Shown here piece after piece: positions 18,971 through 26,918 of a stretch of 64,000 nucleotides of DNA (its first letter is position 1; each line of letters starts with the position of its first letter). Below the pieces are notes generated by a model. It was not told the origin of the DNA, made no database searches, and worked only from the letters and a program-made list of their open reading frames with translations. Position numbers and translations under genes: made by a program. This DNA comes from Anaerococcus urinomassiliensis (GTDB taxonomy: Bacteria > Bacillota > Clostridia > Tissierellales > Peptoniphilaceae), in NCBI RefSeq assembly GCF_900128425.1, contig NZ_LT635782.1:471358-535357 (forward strand), given 5' to 3'.

Positions 18971-19805
18971 GAAAGATTTTGAAAGTATACTTTTATCCAA
19001 CAAAAAAATCATAGATGAAAGGTTTAATGACTTTTTTGATATTTCATATAATCTATACGAACCTTTAACCTACGCCGTTAGATCTGGAAAGAGGATTAGA
19101 CCAAACCTTTTCTTTGAAACACTTAAGATGCTAGGCAAAGATATTAACGATAATGACATAAGATTTGCCCTAAGTCTAGAGATGATCCATGCATATTCCC
19201 TAGTTCACGATGATTTACCAGCTATGGATAATGATGATTATAGAAGGGGAGAATACTCTTGCCATAAAAAGTTTGGTGAAGACATAGCTATATTAACTGG
19301 AGATGCCCTTATTACAGAAGCTAGCCACACTCTATTTGAAATTTGCAAGGAAGATTTTACATACATATATCCTGCATCCTTATTGATGCAAATGGCTGGC
19401 TACAAAGATATGATTTATGGGCAAGTGTTGGATATAAGAAATAATGATAATATCGATTTAGATTATATTCTAACTGTTTATGAGAAGAAAACAGCTGATT
19501 TATTCAGGGCAGCAATAGTAGGTGCAGCTTTGCTAGTTGATAATAAGTTTGATAAAAATAGGGAAAAAGACTTCTATAATCTAGATCAATACGCAAGCAA
19601 TTTAGGTTTAGCCTTTCAAATTCAAGATGATTTACTAGAAGAAAATTACCAAGATGAATTAAATATTTTAAATCTTATTAGTAGAAATGAAGCTTTTGAT
19701 TTGCTTTATGATATTAATAAAAAGGCCAAGGAGAATATTAGTCACTTTAATGATAATGAATTTCTCTTATACCTTGTTGATTACCTTACAAATCGTAACA
19801 ATTAA
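18963..19805 (+). CDS. ispA: Polyprenyl (farnesyl/geranyl) diphosphate synthase
   Basis: Short-chain prenyltransferase condensing IPP with allylic diphosphates for undecaprenyl and quinone precursors. The first aspartate-rich motif is DDLPAMDND with substrate residues RSGKRIRP before it; the second motif reads DDLLE rather than the usual DDILD, a conservative change in the last position. 280 residues from ATG 18963 (a GTG at 18960 is alternative), slightly short of the usual 290-300. Its position after xseB is the classic xseA-xseB-ispA order; dxs and tlyA, often next, are absent. Confidence 0.92.
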   Translation: MNKKDFESILLSNKKIIDERFNDFFDISYNLYEPLTYAVRSGKRIRPNLFFETLKMLGKDINDNDIRFALSLEMIHAYSLVHDDLPAMDNDDYRRGEYSCHKKFGEDIAILTGDALITEASHTLFEICKEDFTYIYPASLLMQMAGYKDMIYGQVLDIRNNDNIDLDYILTVYEKKTADLFRAAIVGAALLVDNKFDKNREKDFYNLDQYASNLGLAFQIQDDLLEENYQDELNILNLISRNEAFDLLYDINKKAKENISHFNDNEFLLYLVDYLTNRNN

Positions 19806-19814
19806 GGATTACAT

Positions 19815-20267
19815 ATGAAAAAATACACTAGACAAAGACTTATTCTTGATATTATACAAAATAATGAGGTCAAAACACAATCACAATTATCAGATATGCT
19901 AAAAGACCATGGAGTTGATGCTACACAGGCGACAATTTCAAGAGATATAAAGGAACTTAGGATATCCAAAGTTCAAACTGACGATTATGAGTACAAATAT
20001 ACAGTTGTAGACACTGTATACGATACCTTAAATGAGAGAATGGAAAAAATTTTCAAGGAATCAGTACTTTCTGTTGAAAAATCAGCTCAATTATGTGTCA
20101 TAAAAACTATATCATATTGTGCTACAGTATGTGGCCAGTATATTACAAATTCTAAGCTTGAAAATGTAGCTGGTATGGTAACAGGGATTGATACTATATT
20201 TATAACGCCAAAAGATTTTGATCGCTTGGATGAATTAATAGAAGATGTGAGGGACATGGTTAGATAA
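19815..20267 (+). CDS. argR: ArgR-family transcriptional regulator
   Basis: 150-residue regulator with an N-terminal winged helix (about residues 1-70: TRQRLILDIIQNN, then DATQATISRDIKELR, the recognition helix signature of ArgR/AhrC) and a C-terminal oligomerisation domain. The effector motif, usually GDDT, reads GIDTIFITP here, so one of the two arginine-contacting aspartates is replaced by isoleucine. Arginine genes are not nearby; the ispA-argR-recN order is the standard Firmicutes one. DNA-binding role is secure, arginine response is doubtful. Confidence 0.9.
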   Translation: MKKYTRQRLILDIIQNNEVKTQSQLSDMLKDHGVDATQATISRDIKELRISKVQTDDYEYKYTVVDTVYDTLNERMEKIFKESVLSVEKSAQLCVIKTISYCATVCGQYITNSKLENVAGMVTGIDTIFITPKDFDRLDELIEDVRDMVR

Positions 20268-21967
20268 TGTTAGCTGAGCTTTTTATAGATAATTTTGTAA
20301 TTATAAAAAGAAATCACATATTTTTTGAAGATGGCTTTAATGTACTAACTGGAGAGACCGGTTCTGGTAAATCCCTTATACTTGAAGCCATCAATTTGTT
20401 ATTGGGAAAAAAGGCTAACAAGGATATTGTTGGTCGTTTTGCCGACTCAACAACTATTGAAGGTATATTTATAGTTGATTACGAAACTAAGAAAATACTC
20501 GAAAATAATACTGTTTTATTTGATGAAAATGACAACAAACTAATCGTAAACAGAACCATTACTCAAAAATCATCTACCCTTAGGATTAATGGTAGAGTAG
20601 CAAATTTGACCATTCTAAGAGAAATTTCACCAATATTAATCGATATATATAACCAGGGTGATTCAAATGCTTTTATGAACAAGGCAAATTATGTATATCT
20701 TATAGATAACTACTCTAATGACAAAAAAACTGTCGATTTAAGAAATATGATAAAGGCTTTAAATAATCAAAAACATGATTACTTAGTAAAATTTGCAAAT
20801 CTATATCTAACTGATGAAGAAATCCAAAGAGAGCGAGATTTGATTAAGTATCAAATTGAAGAAATTGAAGCCATTAACCTTTCTTCTATAAATGAAGAGG
20901 AAATCGATGAAGAATATAAGAAACTAAATAACATAAATGACTTAAGAAATGCCGTTGGATTAGCGAAATCTATACTTGATTCCACTGACTATGATCAACA
21001 ATCGCTTACGAGTATGCTAGGAGCTTCTCTTTCCGAGCTATCAAATTTCACCCAAATTGATAAGAAAATTAGTGACTTTTATGATAGACTTTCTGCTATA
21101 AATGATGAAATCAACGAATTATATTCTGATATGGACCTATATGAGGAAAGTCTAATAGGTGATCCAGAAAGAGAAGAAGAACTTGAAGAATTGATGCAAA
21201 TATTGTTTAATCTAAAACGTAAATACGGACAGAGTATAGAAGATATATTAAACTATTATGAAGAGATTTCAAATAGACTAAAAGAACTTGATGAGATAGA
21301 AAATCTACGTTTGAGCAAAGATCAAAAAATAAAAGAAATAGACCAAAAGCTTGACACACATGCAACAATACTACATGAAATTAGACTTGAAAAAAGCAAG
21401 ACCTTAGAAAAAGCAATTAATACTTCTATTAGAGAGCTAAATATCAAAAATGGAATTTTTAAGATAGATTTTTCAAAAAAAGACCATATTGATATGACAG
21501 GTTATGATGATATAGATTTCCTAATCAGAACAAACAAGGGAGAAAAGCTAAAATCACTTTCTGCCACAGCTTCTGGTGGGGAAATATCCAGGATTATGCT
21601 TGCTTTTAAGGAAATATTTGCAGACTTCGATAATGTTGATACAATGATATTTGATGAGATAGATACCGGGATTTCTGGTAGGACAGCCCAAGTGGTAGGA
21701 GAGAAAATCCTAGATCTATCAAAGAAAAGACAGGTGATATCTATCAGCCACCTGCCTCAAATAGCTGCTTTGGCACAAAATCATATACTTATTACAAAAA
21801 GTGATGAGGGAGATTTTACAATATCAAAGACAGAAAAAATTGAAGACGAAAAGAGAGTAGAAGAAATCTCAAGGCTAATAGGTGGAGTAAATATCACAGA
21901 TATTACCTTACATTCGGCAAGAGAAATGCTAACAATGGCAGAGGAGTTAAGAAATGACCGAAGATAA
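20267..21967 (+). CDS. recN: DNA repair protein RecN
   Basis: SMC-like ATPase of recombinational double-strand-break repair. N-terminal Walker A GETGSGKS (about residue 35), then long coiled-coil arms (about 150-390), ABC signature in SATASGGEISRIMLA, and Walker B TMIFDEIDTGISGRTA, followed by QVISISHLPQIAALA with the H-loop. Normal length of 566 residues. Starts at TAATG with a one-base overlap with argR and overlaps the Nudix gene by 14 bp. Confidence 0.97.
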   Translation: MLAELFIDNFVIIKRNHIFFEDGFNVLTGETGSGKSLILEAINLLLGKKANKDIVGRFADSTTIEGIFIVDYETKKILENNTVLFDENDNKLIVNRTITQKSSTLRINGRVANLTILREISPILIDIYNQGDSNAFMNKANYVYLIDNYSNDKKTVDLRNMIKALNNQKHDYLVKFANLYLTDEEIQRERDLIKYQIEEIEAINLSSINEEEIDEEYKKLNNINDLRNAVGLAKSILDSTDYDQQSLTSMLGASLSELSNFTQIDKKISDFYDRLSAINDEINELYSDMDLYEESLIGDPEREEELEELMQILFNLKRKYGQSIEDILNYYEEISNRLKELDEIENLRLSKDQKIKEIDQKLDTHATILHEIRLEKSKTLEKAINTSIRELNIKNGIFKIDFSKKDHIDMTGYDDIDFLIRTNKGEKLKSLSATASGGEISRIMLAFKEIFADFDNVDTMIFDEIDTGISGRTAQVVGEKILDLSKKRQVISISHLPQIAALAQNHILITKSDEGDFTISKTEKIEDEKRVEEISRLIGGVNITDITLHSAREMLTMAEELRNDRR

Positions 21968-22499
21968 ATTTTATGAAAAATCAATCAAATCAGATACCAT
22001 ATATGATGGTAAAATATTAAAGCTTAGAGTTGATACTGTAGAACTTCAAAACAAAAAATATTCCAAAAGAGAAATAGTTGACCACCAAAAAGGTGTTGGA
22101 ATCATAGCTTATGATGGAGATGATAGACTTTGGATGGTTAGTCAATATAGGATAGCTGTGGATAAGGTAATGCTTGAAATACCTGCAGGTCTTGTAGAAA
22201 GCAACGAAGCGCCGATAGAGACAGCAAAAAGGGAACTTCAAGAAGAGATAGGTTATTACCCAGAAAAGATTGACTTCTTATTTACCATGTATGCATCTCC
22301 GGGATTTACTAATGACAAACTATCATTTTTTGAAGCTCATGAACTCGTAGAGTCAAAATTGGACTTGGATGAGGATGAATTTTTGCATGCTGAATCTTTC
22401 CCAATAGATGAGTTATATGAGATGGTTTTAAATGGTGAAATCACCGATGCAAAGACGATTATTGCAATACTTCATGCAGTAAATAACAGAAACAAATGA
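21954..22499 (+). CDS. nudF: ADP-ribose pyrophosphatase, Nudix family
   Basis: Hydrolyses ADP-ribose to AMP and ribose 5-phosphate. The Nudix box is complete: G at LEIPAGLVES, with REL and EEIGYY following (pattern GX5EX7REUXEEXGU) around residues 80-103. 181 residues, as expected for the NudF/YqkG group, and the DNA-repair-linked position after recN is common in Firmicutes. ADP-ribose as main substrate is inferred from the family. Confidence 0.92.
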   Translation: MTEDKFYEKSIKSDTIYDGKILKLRVDTVELQNKKYSKREIVDHQKGVGIIAYDGDDRLWMVSQYRIAVDKVMLEIPAGLVESNEAPIETAKRELQEEIGYYPEKIDFLFTMYASPGFTNDKLSFFEAHELVESKLDLDEDEFLHAESFPIDELYEMVLNGEITDAKTIIAILHAVNNRNK

Positions 22500-23188
22500 A
22501 TTTAAATGTTGAATTTGAGGGCTTTGAAGGCCCTTTTGATTTGCTATTAAAATTAATAGAAAAAGAAAAGATAGATATATATGATATCAACTTAGGTGAT
22601 ATCACTAATAAATACCTTATCGAAATCGAAAAACTTGATAGGGAAATTGATGACATAAGTTCATTTATTTACATTGCTTCAGTACTTCTTAGTATAAAGT
22701 CAAACAAACTCTTGCCAAAAGATGACGAAGAAGATCTGGAAGAAGATTTTATATCTTATTTAATAGAATACAAAAAGATAAAATCTGTTCAGAACGACTT
22801 AAAATACTTGGAAGAAGAAGCTTCCAAAATTCACTCCAAATACCAGGAAGACTTATCTCAGTTTGAAACTTCTGATCAAATAATAGCAAAGGATGTAAGG
22901 ATACTTGCCAAACAATTTGAAAAGTTGTTAAATAAGCTAAATGAAGAGCCTAAGACCAATAAGAAAGTTGAAATAGTTAGCTTGCCAGATATCAATGATT
23001 ATATAGGCAACTATAGGAAGGCTTTGGAAATACGAGGAGACTTAAGACTTGATTTGATAATAAATAATATTCACTCTAAGGCAGAGTGCATAGCAAGTTT
23101 TTTGGCTCTATTAGAACTTTTTAAGTTAAAAGAAATATTTTTATTTCAAAAAGATGGAAACAAATTTCACATTAAAAAGAGAATGTAG
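22496..23188 (+). CDS. scpA: Segregation and condensation protein A
   Basis: Kleisin subunit that bridges SMC heads in the bacterial condensin. The start matches the family (FEGFEGPFDLLLKLIEKEKIDIYDI in pieces), with a C-terminal winged-helix region (ASFLALLELFKLKEI). 230 residues. Overlaps the Nudix gene by 4 bp and is followed by scpB after 5 bp, the usual pair. Confidence 0.95.
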   Translation: MNLNVEFEGFEGPFDLLLKLIEKEKIDIYDINLGDITNKYLIEIEKLDREIDDISSFIYIASVLLSIKSNKLLPKDDEEDLEEDFISYLIEYKKIKSVQNDLKYLEEEASKIHSKYQEDLSQFETSDQIIAKDVRILAKQFEKLLNKLNEEPKTNKKVEIVSLPDINDYIGNYRKALEIRGDLRLDLIINNIHSKAECIASFLALLELFKLKEIFLFQKDGNKFHIKKRM

Positions 23189-23193
23189 GACAT

Positions 23194-23727
23194 ATGGAAA
23201 ATGATTATCTAAAAGGCTTAATAGAAGAAATTTTATATGTGTGGGGCCAGCCCATTGATATTGATGATTTAAGCAAGATTATTAAAGATAGTGATAAAAA
23301 TCAAATAAAAATAGCCTTAGAAGAAATGATTGATCAGAGGAATTCTAAGGATAGTGGACTTATAATCAAAGAATTTGACACCTCTTACCAATTTGTAACA
23401 AGGGCCAAGCATGACAAGTATTTTGAATCTTTAGTAAAGCAAAGCCCCAAGAAACTCACTTCATCAGCCCTAGAAACCCTATCAATTGTTGCCTACAAAC
23501 AGCCAATCACAAGGACAGAGGTAGATAAGATTAGGGGGGTAAGTTCACAAACAACCATAGACAATCTTCTTGATAGGGGACTGATTAGAGAAAATGGTAG
23601 GCTTGATAAAATTGGCAAACCAATAATATATGTAACTACCAATTTATTTTTACAATATTTTGATATAAAAGATTTGTCAGAGCTTCCAGAAATTAAAGAA
23701 ATCGAAGAGGATAAGTATGAGGATTAA
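23194..23727 (+). CDS. scpB: Segregation and condensation protein B
   Basis: Tandem winged-helix protein that dimerises on ScpA in the SMC complex. Signature LSIVAYKQPITRTEVDKIRGV is clear (about residues 95-117), followed by RGLIRENGRLDKIGKP. Length of 177 residues is typical. Overlaps rluB by 11 bp. Confidence 0.95.
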   Translation: MENDYLKGLIEEILYVWGQPIDIDDLSKIIKDSDKNQIKIALEEMIDQRNSKDSGLIIKEFDTSYQFVTRAKHDKYFESLVKQSPKKLTSSALETLSIVAYKQPITRTEVDKIRGVSSQTTIDNLLDRGLIRENGRLDKIGKPIIYVTTNLFLQYFDIKDLSELPEIKEIEEDKYED

Positions 23728-24412
23728 TAAGTTTATAGCCCAAGCTGGATACTCATCTAGGAGAAAAGCTGATGACTTGATAAAATCTGGCAAGGTTAAA
23801 GTAAATGGAAGAGTTCTAGAGCAAATGGGCTATGATGTAAGTGAAGATGACATAGTTTCTATTGGCGGAGATATATTAAAATTGGAAGAATATTTCTATT
23901 ATAAGCTAAATAAACCAGTAGGATACATTACCAGCAACTTCGATCCCCACAATGACAAGGATTTAAATGACCTTATTGAAATTGACGAGAGATTTTTTGC
24001 AGCAGGTAGGCTTGATAAAGATAGTCATGGACTATTAATAATTACAAACGATGGTGATTTTACAAACTCTCTGGTCCATCCATCATCTGGTATAAGCAAG
24101 GAATATATAGTAAAAGTTGATAGATTATTGAATGATGATCAAATCAATAGCTTTAAGACAGGTCTTGATATTGGAAATAATCAGATCACATCTAAGGCTG
24201 TTATTAAATTTTTGGGAGAAAATACCTATAGGGTTGTCATTAGACAAGGATACAACCGCCAAATAAGACGAATGTTTGATGTCCTAGGTTCAAATGTATT
24301 GGATCTTAAAAGAGAAAGAATAGGGGCAATTTACCTTGATGATTTAAAAGAAGGTAAATACAGAAAGTTTAATAAAAAAGAAATGGAATTTGTATCATTA
24401 ATAAAGGAATAG
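23717..24412 (+). CDS. rluB: 23S rRNA pseudouridine synthase, RluB/RsuA family
   Basis: Isomerises uridine to pseudouridine in 23S rRNA. N-terminal S4 domain (INKFIAQAGYSSRRKADDLI) followed by the catalytic domain with AAGRLDKDSHGLLIITNDGDF, containing the catalytic Asp of the GRLDxxSxGL motif, and a late QGYNRQIRRMFDVLG motif. 231 residues. RluB rather than RsuA is inferred from the scpB-rluB context. Confidence 0.92.
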   Translation: MRINKFIAQAGYSSRRKADDLIKSGKVKVNGRVLEQMGYDVSEDDIVSIGGDILKLEEYFYYKLNKPVGYITSNFDPHNDKDLNDLIEIDERFFAAGRLDKDSHGLLIITNDGDFTNSLVHPSSGISKEYIVKVDRLLNDDQINSFKTGLDIGNNQITSKAVIKFLGENTYRVVIRQGYNRQIRRMFDVLGSNVLDLKRERIGAIYLDDLKEGKYRKFNKKEMEFVSLIKE

Positions 24413-24431
24413 TTATCTATTTCTTTTTTTT
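24403..24431 (+). terminator. AU-rich hairpin terminator overlapping rluB stop
   Basis: GGAATAG and CTATTTC pair around a TTAT loop and are followed by an uninterrupted T run; flanking A and T lengthen the stem. The rluB TAG stop is part of the left arm. Weak stem, so possibly partial. Confidence 0.6.
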
Positions 24432-24432
24432 A

Positions 24433-24441
24433 TGGTAAAAT
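24433..24441 (+). promoter_or_regulatory. Possible extended -10 promoter immediately before the flavoprotein gene
   Basis: TGGTAAAAT fits an extended -10 with one mismatch. Transcription would start near 24447-24449, only about 4-6 bases before the ATG at 24453, and no ribosome-binding site is visible in between. Confidence 0.4.
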
Positions 24442-24452
24442 TTTTATAGTAT

Positions 24453-25667
24453 ATGAAAAAAATCGGAATTATAGGAGCTGGAGCAAGTGGACTCTACGCT
24501 GCCGTAAACTTAAAAAATGAGAATAATCACGTTACCATATTAGAGAAAAATTCTGAAATAGGCAAGAAGATTCTTATGACAGGCAATGGTAGGTGCAATA
24601 TTACTAATGGCAAATACTATGATGGCTTTTTAGACAATATTGTTACTAACAAAAAGTTTATATACTCTGCCTTTAATCTTTGCGATAATTATGCTAGTAT
24701 TGAATTTTTTGAAAATAATGGCCTAGAACTAGTGAAAGAAGATGATGATAGGATTTTCCCTAAGTCACAAAGAGCAGAAGATGTACTTAGTTTCTTTGAA
24801 AAATTAATAATAGAAAAAAATATTAAACTTGTGACAGATGCTGAAGTCTTAGATGTCAAAAAAACTGATAAATTTCTTGTAAAAACCTTAAAAAAAGAGT
24901 ATCAATTTGACTATCTTATAATAGCAACTGGAGGACTATCCTATCCAAACACTGGTTCTAGTGGAGATGGATATAATTTTGCTAGAGACTTTGGTCATAG
25001 CATCACAAAGTTAAGACCATCTTTAGTACCTATATTTTTTAAGGATAATGATTTGTTAGCCATAAAGGCATTATCTTTCGAGAAAATAGGTATGAAACTT
25101 ATATGCGATAATGGATCTATATCAGAGCTTGGACCGGCACTAATAACAAAAAATTTTATAACAGGTCCTAGTGTTTTGAAAATATCATCTGTGGCTATCA
25201 ATGAAAATATCAAAGAGATATTACTTGACTTTGTATGCAAGAATTTTGATCAGCTTGATAGTGAAATTATAGAATTATTAAATGAAAATCCAAAGAAAGA
25301 TGTGGTAAATATTCTTAAAGAATATATAGCTGAAGCACTTTGTCCTATTATTTTACGTAGATCAAGGGTAGATTTGTCTAAGAAAGCATCCCAGCTTACA
25401 AGAAAAGAACGCCATAGTATAATAGAAAATATTACAAACTTTAAATTGATCTTTGATAGATTTGGTGGATTTAATACTGCTGTTATCACAAAGGGTGGAG
25501 TAGATGTAGATGAGATTAATCCAAAAACTATGGAATCAAAAAAGGTTTCTGGTCTTTATTTTATAGGTGAAATTCTTGATATAGATGGATTAACAGGTGG
25601 ATACAACCTACAGCTAGCCTTTACCAGTGCATATGCAGCGGCAAGGGCTATAAAGGAGAAATTATGA
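24453..25667 (+). CDS. NAD(P)/FAD-dependent oxidoreductase, HI0933/YhiN (BaiN-like) family
   Basis: Flavoprotein of the aminoacetone oxidase/BaiN-like group. N-terminal dinucleotide-binding motif GIIGAGASGLYAA (about residues 4-16), KKILMTGNGRCNITN typical of the family, LIIATGGLSYPNTGSSGDG, and a C-terminal FAD-binding signature GLYFIGEILDIDGLTGGYNLQ. Length of 404 matches. The physiological substrate is not known. No Shine-Dalgarno precedes the start; it overlaps cmk by 4 bp, so it may drive the cmk-plsC-ispH unit. Confidence 0.9.
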   Translation: MKKIGIIGAGASGLYAAVNLKNENNHVTILEKNSEIGKKILMTGNGRCNITNGKYYDGFLDNIVTNKKFIYSAFNLCDNYASIEFFENNGLELVKEDDDRIFPKSQRAEDVLSFFEKLIIEKNIKLVTDAEVLDVKKTDKFLVKTLKKEYQFDYLIIATGGLSYPNTGSSGDGYNFARDFGHSITKLRPSLVPIFFKDNDLLAIKALSFEKIGMKLICDNGSISELGPALITKNFITGPSVLKISSVAINENIKEILLDFVCKNFDQLDSEIIELLNENPKKDVVNILKEYIAEALCPIILRRSRVDLSKKASQLTRKERHSIIENITNFKLIFDRFGGFNTAVITKGGVDVDEINPKTMESKKVSGLYFIGEILDIDGLTGGYNLQLAFTSAYAAARAIKEKL

Positions 25668-26317
25668 CATATATTATTGCAATAGATGGACCAAGTGGTT
25701 CCGGCAAATCAACAATATCAAATGAATTAGCTGAGATTTTAAAAATACAATATTTAAATACAGGGGCAATGTATAGAGCCGTTACTCATTTTTTCTTAGA
25801 AAATCATATAAATGAAGATGCAAGTGATGAGCAAATACTTTCAATGCTTGATAAAATAAGTATAAATTTTATAGACAACGATATTTATTTAAATGCTAAA
25901 AATATTGAAAAAGAAATAAGAACTGATCAAGTTACCAAAAATGTATCTTGGGTTTCAGCAAATGCCCTTGTAAGAGAAAAGCTAGTATCAATGCAAAGAA
26001 ACATAGCCAAAGAAAAATCTTTTGTACTTGACGGTAGGGACATAGGCACAGTTGTATTTCCTGATGCAAAATATAAATTTTATCTGACAGCCTCAAGCAA
26101 AGAAAGAGCTAGGAGAAGATTCTTACAAAATGAGTCAGATTTAACAATCGAAGAAATTGAGAAATCAATAATAGATAGGGATTTATATGATTCATCTAGG
26201 GACATTTCGCCTCTTAGAAAGGCAGACGATGCAATAGAAATTGATAGTTCTATGCAGAGTATAGATCAAACTATAGATACTATCTTAAGTCATATGGATA
26301 AAGAAGATGTTATATAA
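25664..26317 (+). CDS. cmk: Cytidylate kinase
   Basis: Phosphorylates CMP/dCMP with ATP. P-loop GPSGSGKST (about residues 9-17), NTGAMYRA for the NMP-binding domain and DGRDIGTVVFP are all present. 217 residues, the usual size. ATGA overlap with the preceding flavoprotein gene. In Firmicutes cmk, plsC, ispH and rpsA homologues are commonly linked, as here. Confidence 0.96.
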   Translation: MTYIIAIDGPSGSGKSTISNELAEILKIQYLNTGAMYRAVTHFFLENHINEDASDEQILSMLDKISINFIDNDIYLNAKNIEKEIRTDQVTKNVSWVSANALVREKLVSMQRNIAKEKSFVLDGRDIGTVVFPDAKYKFYLTASSKERARRRFLQNESDLTIEEIEKSIIDRDLYDSSRDISPLRKADDAIEIDSSMQSIDQTIDTILSHMDKEDVI

Positions 26318-26918
26318 AGTTTTAAGGGCTATCTTGATAATTTTTATCAAGCCTATTATGAGAGTTCATGTAAATGGTCTTGAAAATTTGCCGGAAAATA
26401 ATGACTATATCTTATGCGCCAACCACAAGTCCAATTGGGATCCAATATTTTTGGCCATATCTATTCCAAATCAAATATATTTTGTGGCCAAAAAAGAAAT
26501 CACTACTTGGCCAATTGTAGGTTGGATTACAAAAAAACTTGGTGTAATCCCAGTTGAAAGAGATGGTAGAGACTTGGCAAGCCTCAAACATAGTATCAAG
26601 TTGCTTAAAGAAGATAAAACTGTAGGGATAATGCCAGAAGGAACGAGGACTAAGAATATTGATAGGGCAAATATGAAAGATGGTGTCAGTTTTATGGCTT
26701 TAAAAGCAAAAGCTGATATCATTCCTGTTGAAATTATTTCAACATTTAAGCCCTTTAGAAAAACTTTAGTAAATATCCATCAGCCAGTAAAAGTTGATAA
26801 GTATTTGGATATGAAAACAAAGTTTGCTATGAAAGAGATGACCGATGAAGTGTTTACAAAAATTTATACTAGTAAACTTGAGGAAATAGAAGGTAAAAAT
26901 GCAGATAATTATAGCTGA
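26307..26918 (+). CDS. plsC: 1-acyl-sn-glycerol-3-phosphate acyltransferase
   Basis: Membrane-bound acyltransferase that makes phosphatidic acid from lysophosphatidic acid. An N-terminal hydrophobic segment (about residues 4-16) anchors it; the catalytic NHKSNWDP (NHX4D) and the MPEGTRT (EGTR) motifs are intact at about 37-44 and 110-116. 203 residues. Overlaps cmk by 11 bp and the ispH fusion by 20 bp. Confidence 0.94.
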   Translation: MLYKVLRAILIIFIKPIMRVHVNGLENLPENNDYILCANHKSNWDPIFLAISIPNQIYFVAKKEITTWPIVGWITKKLGVIPVERDGRDLASLKHSIKLLKEDKTVGIMPEGTRTKNIDRANMKDGVSFMALKAKADIIPVEIISTFKPFRKTLVNIHQPVKVDKYLDMKTKFAMKEMTDEVFTKIYTSKLEEIEGKNADNYS

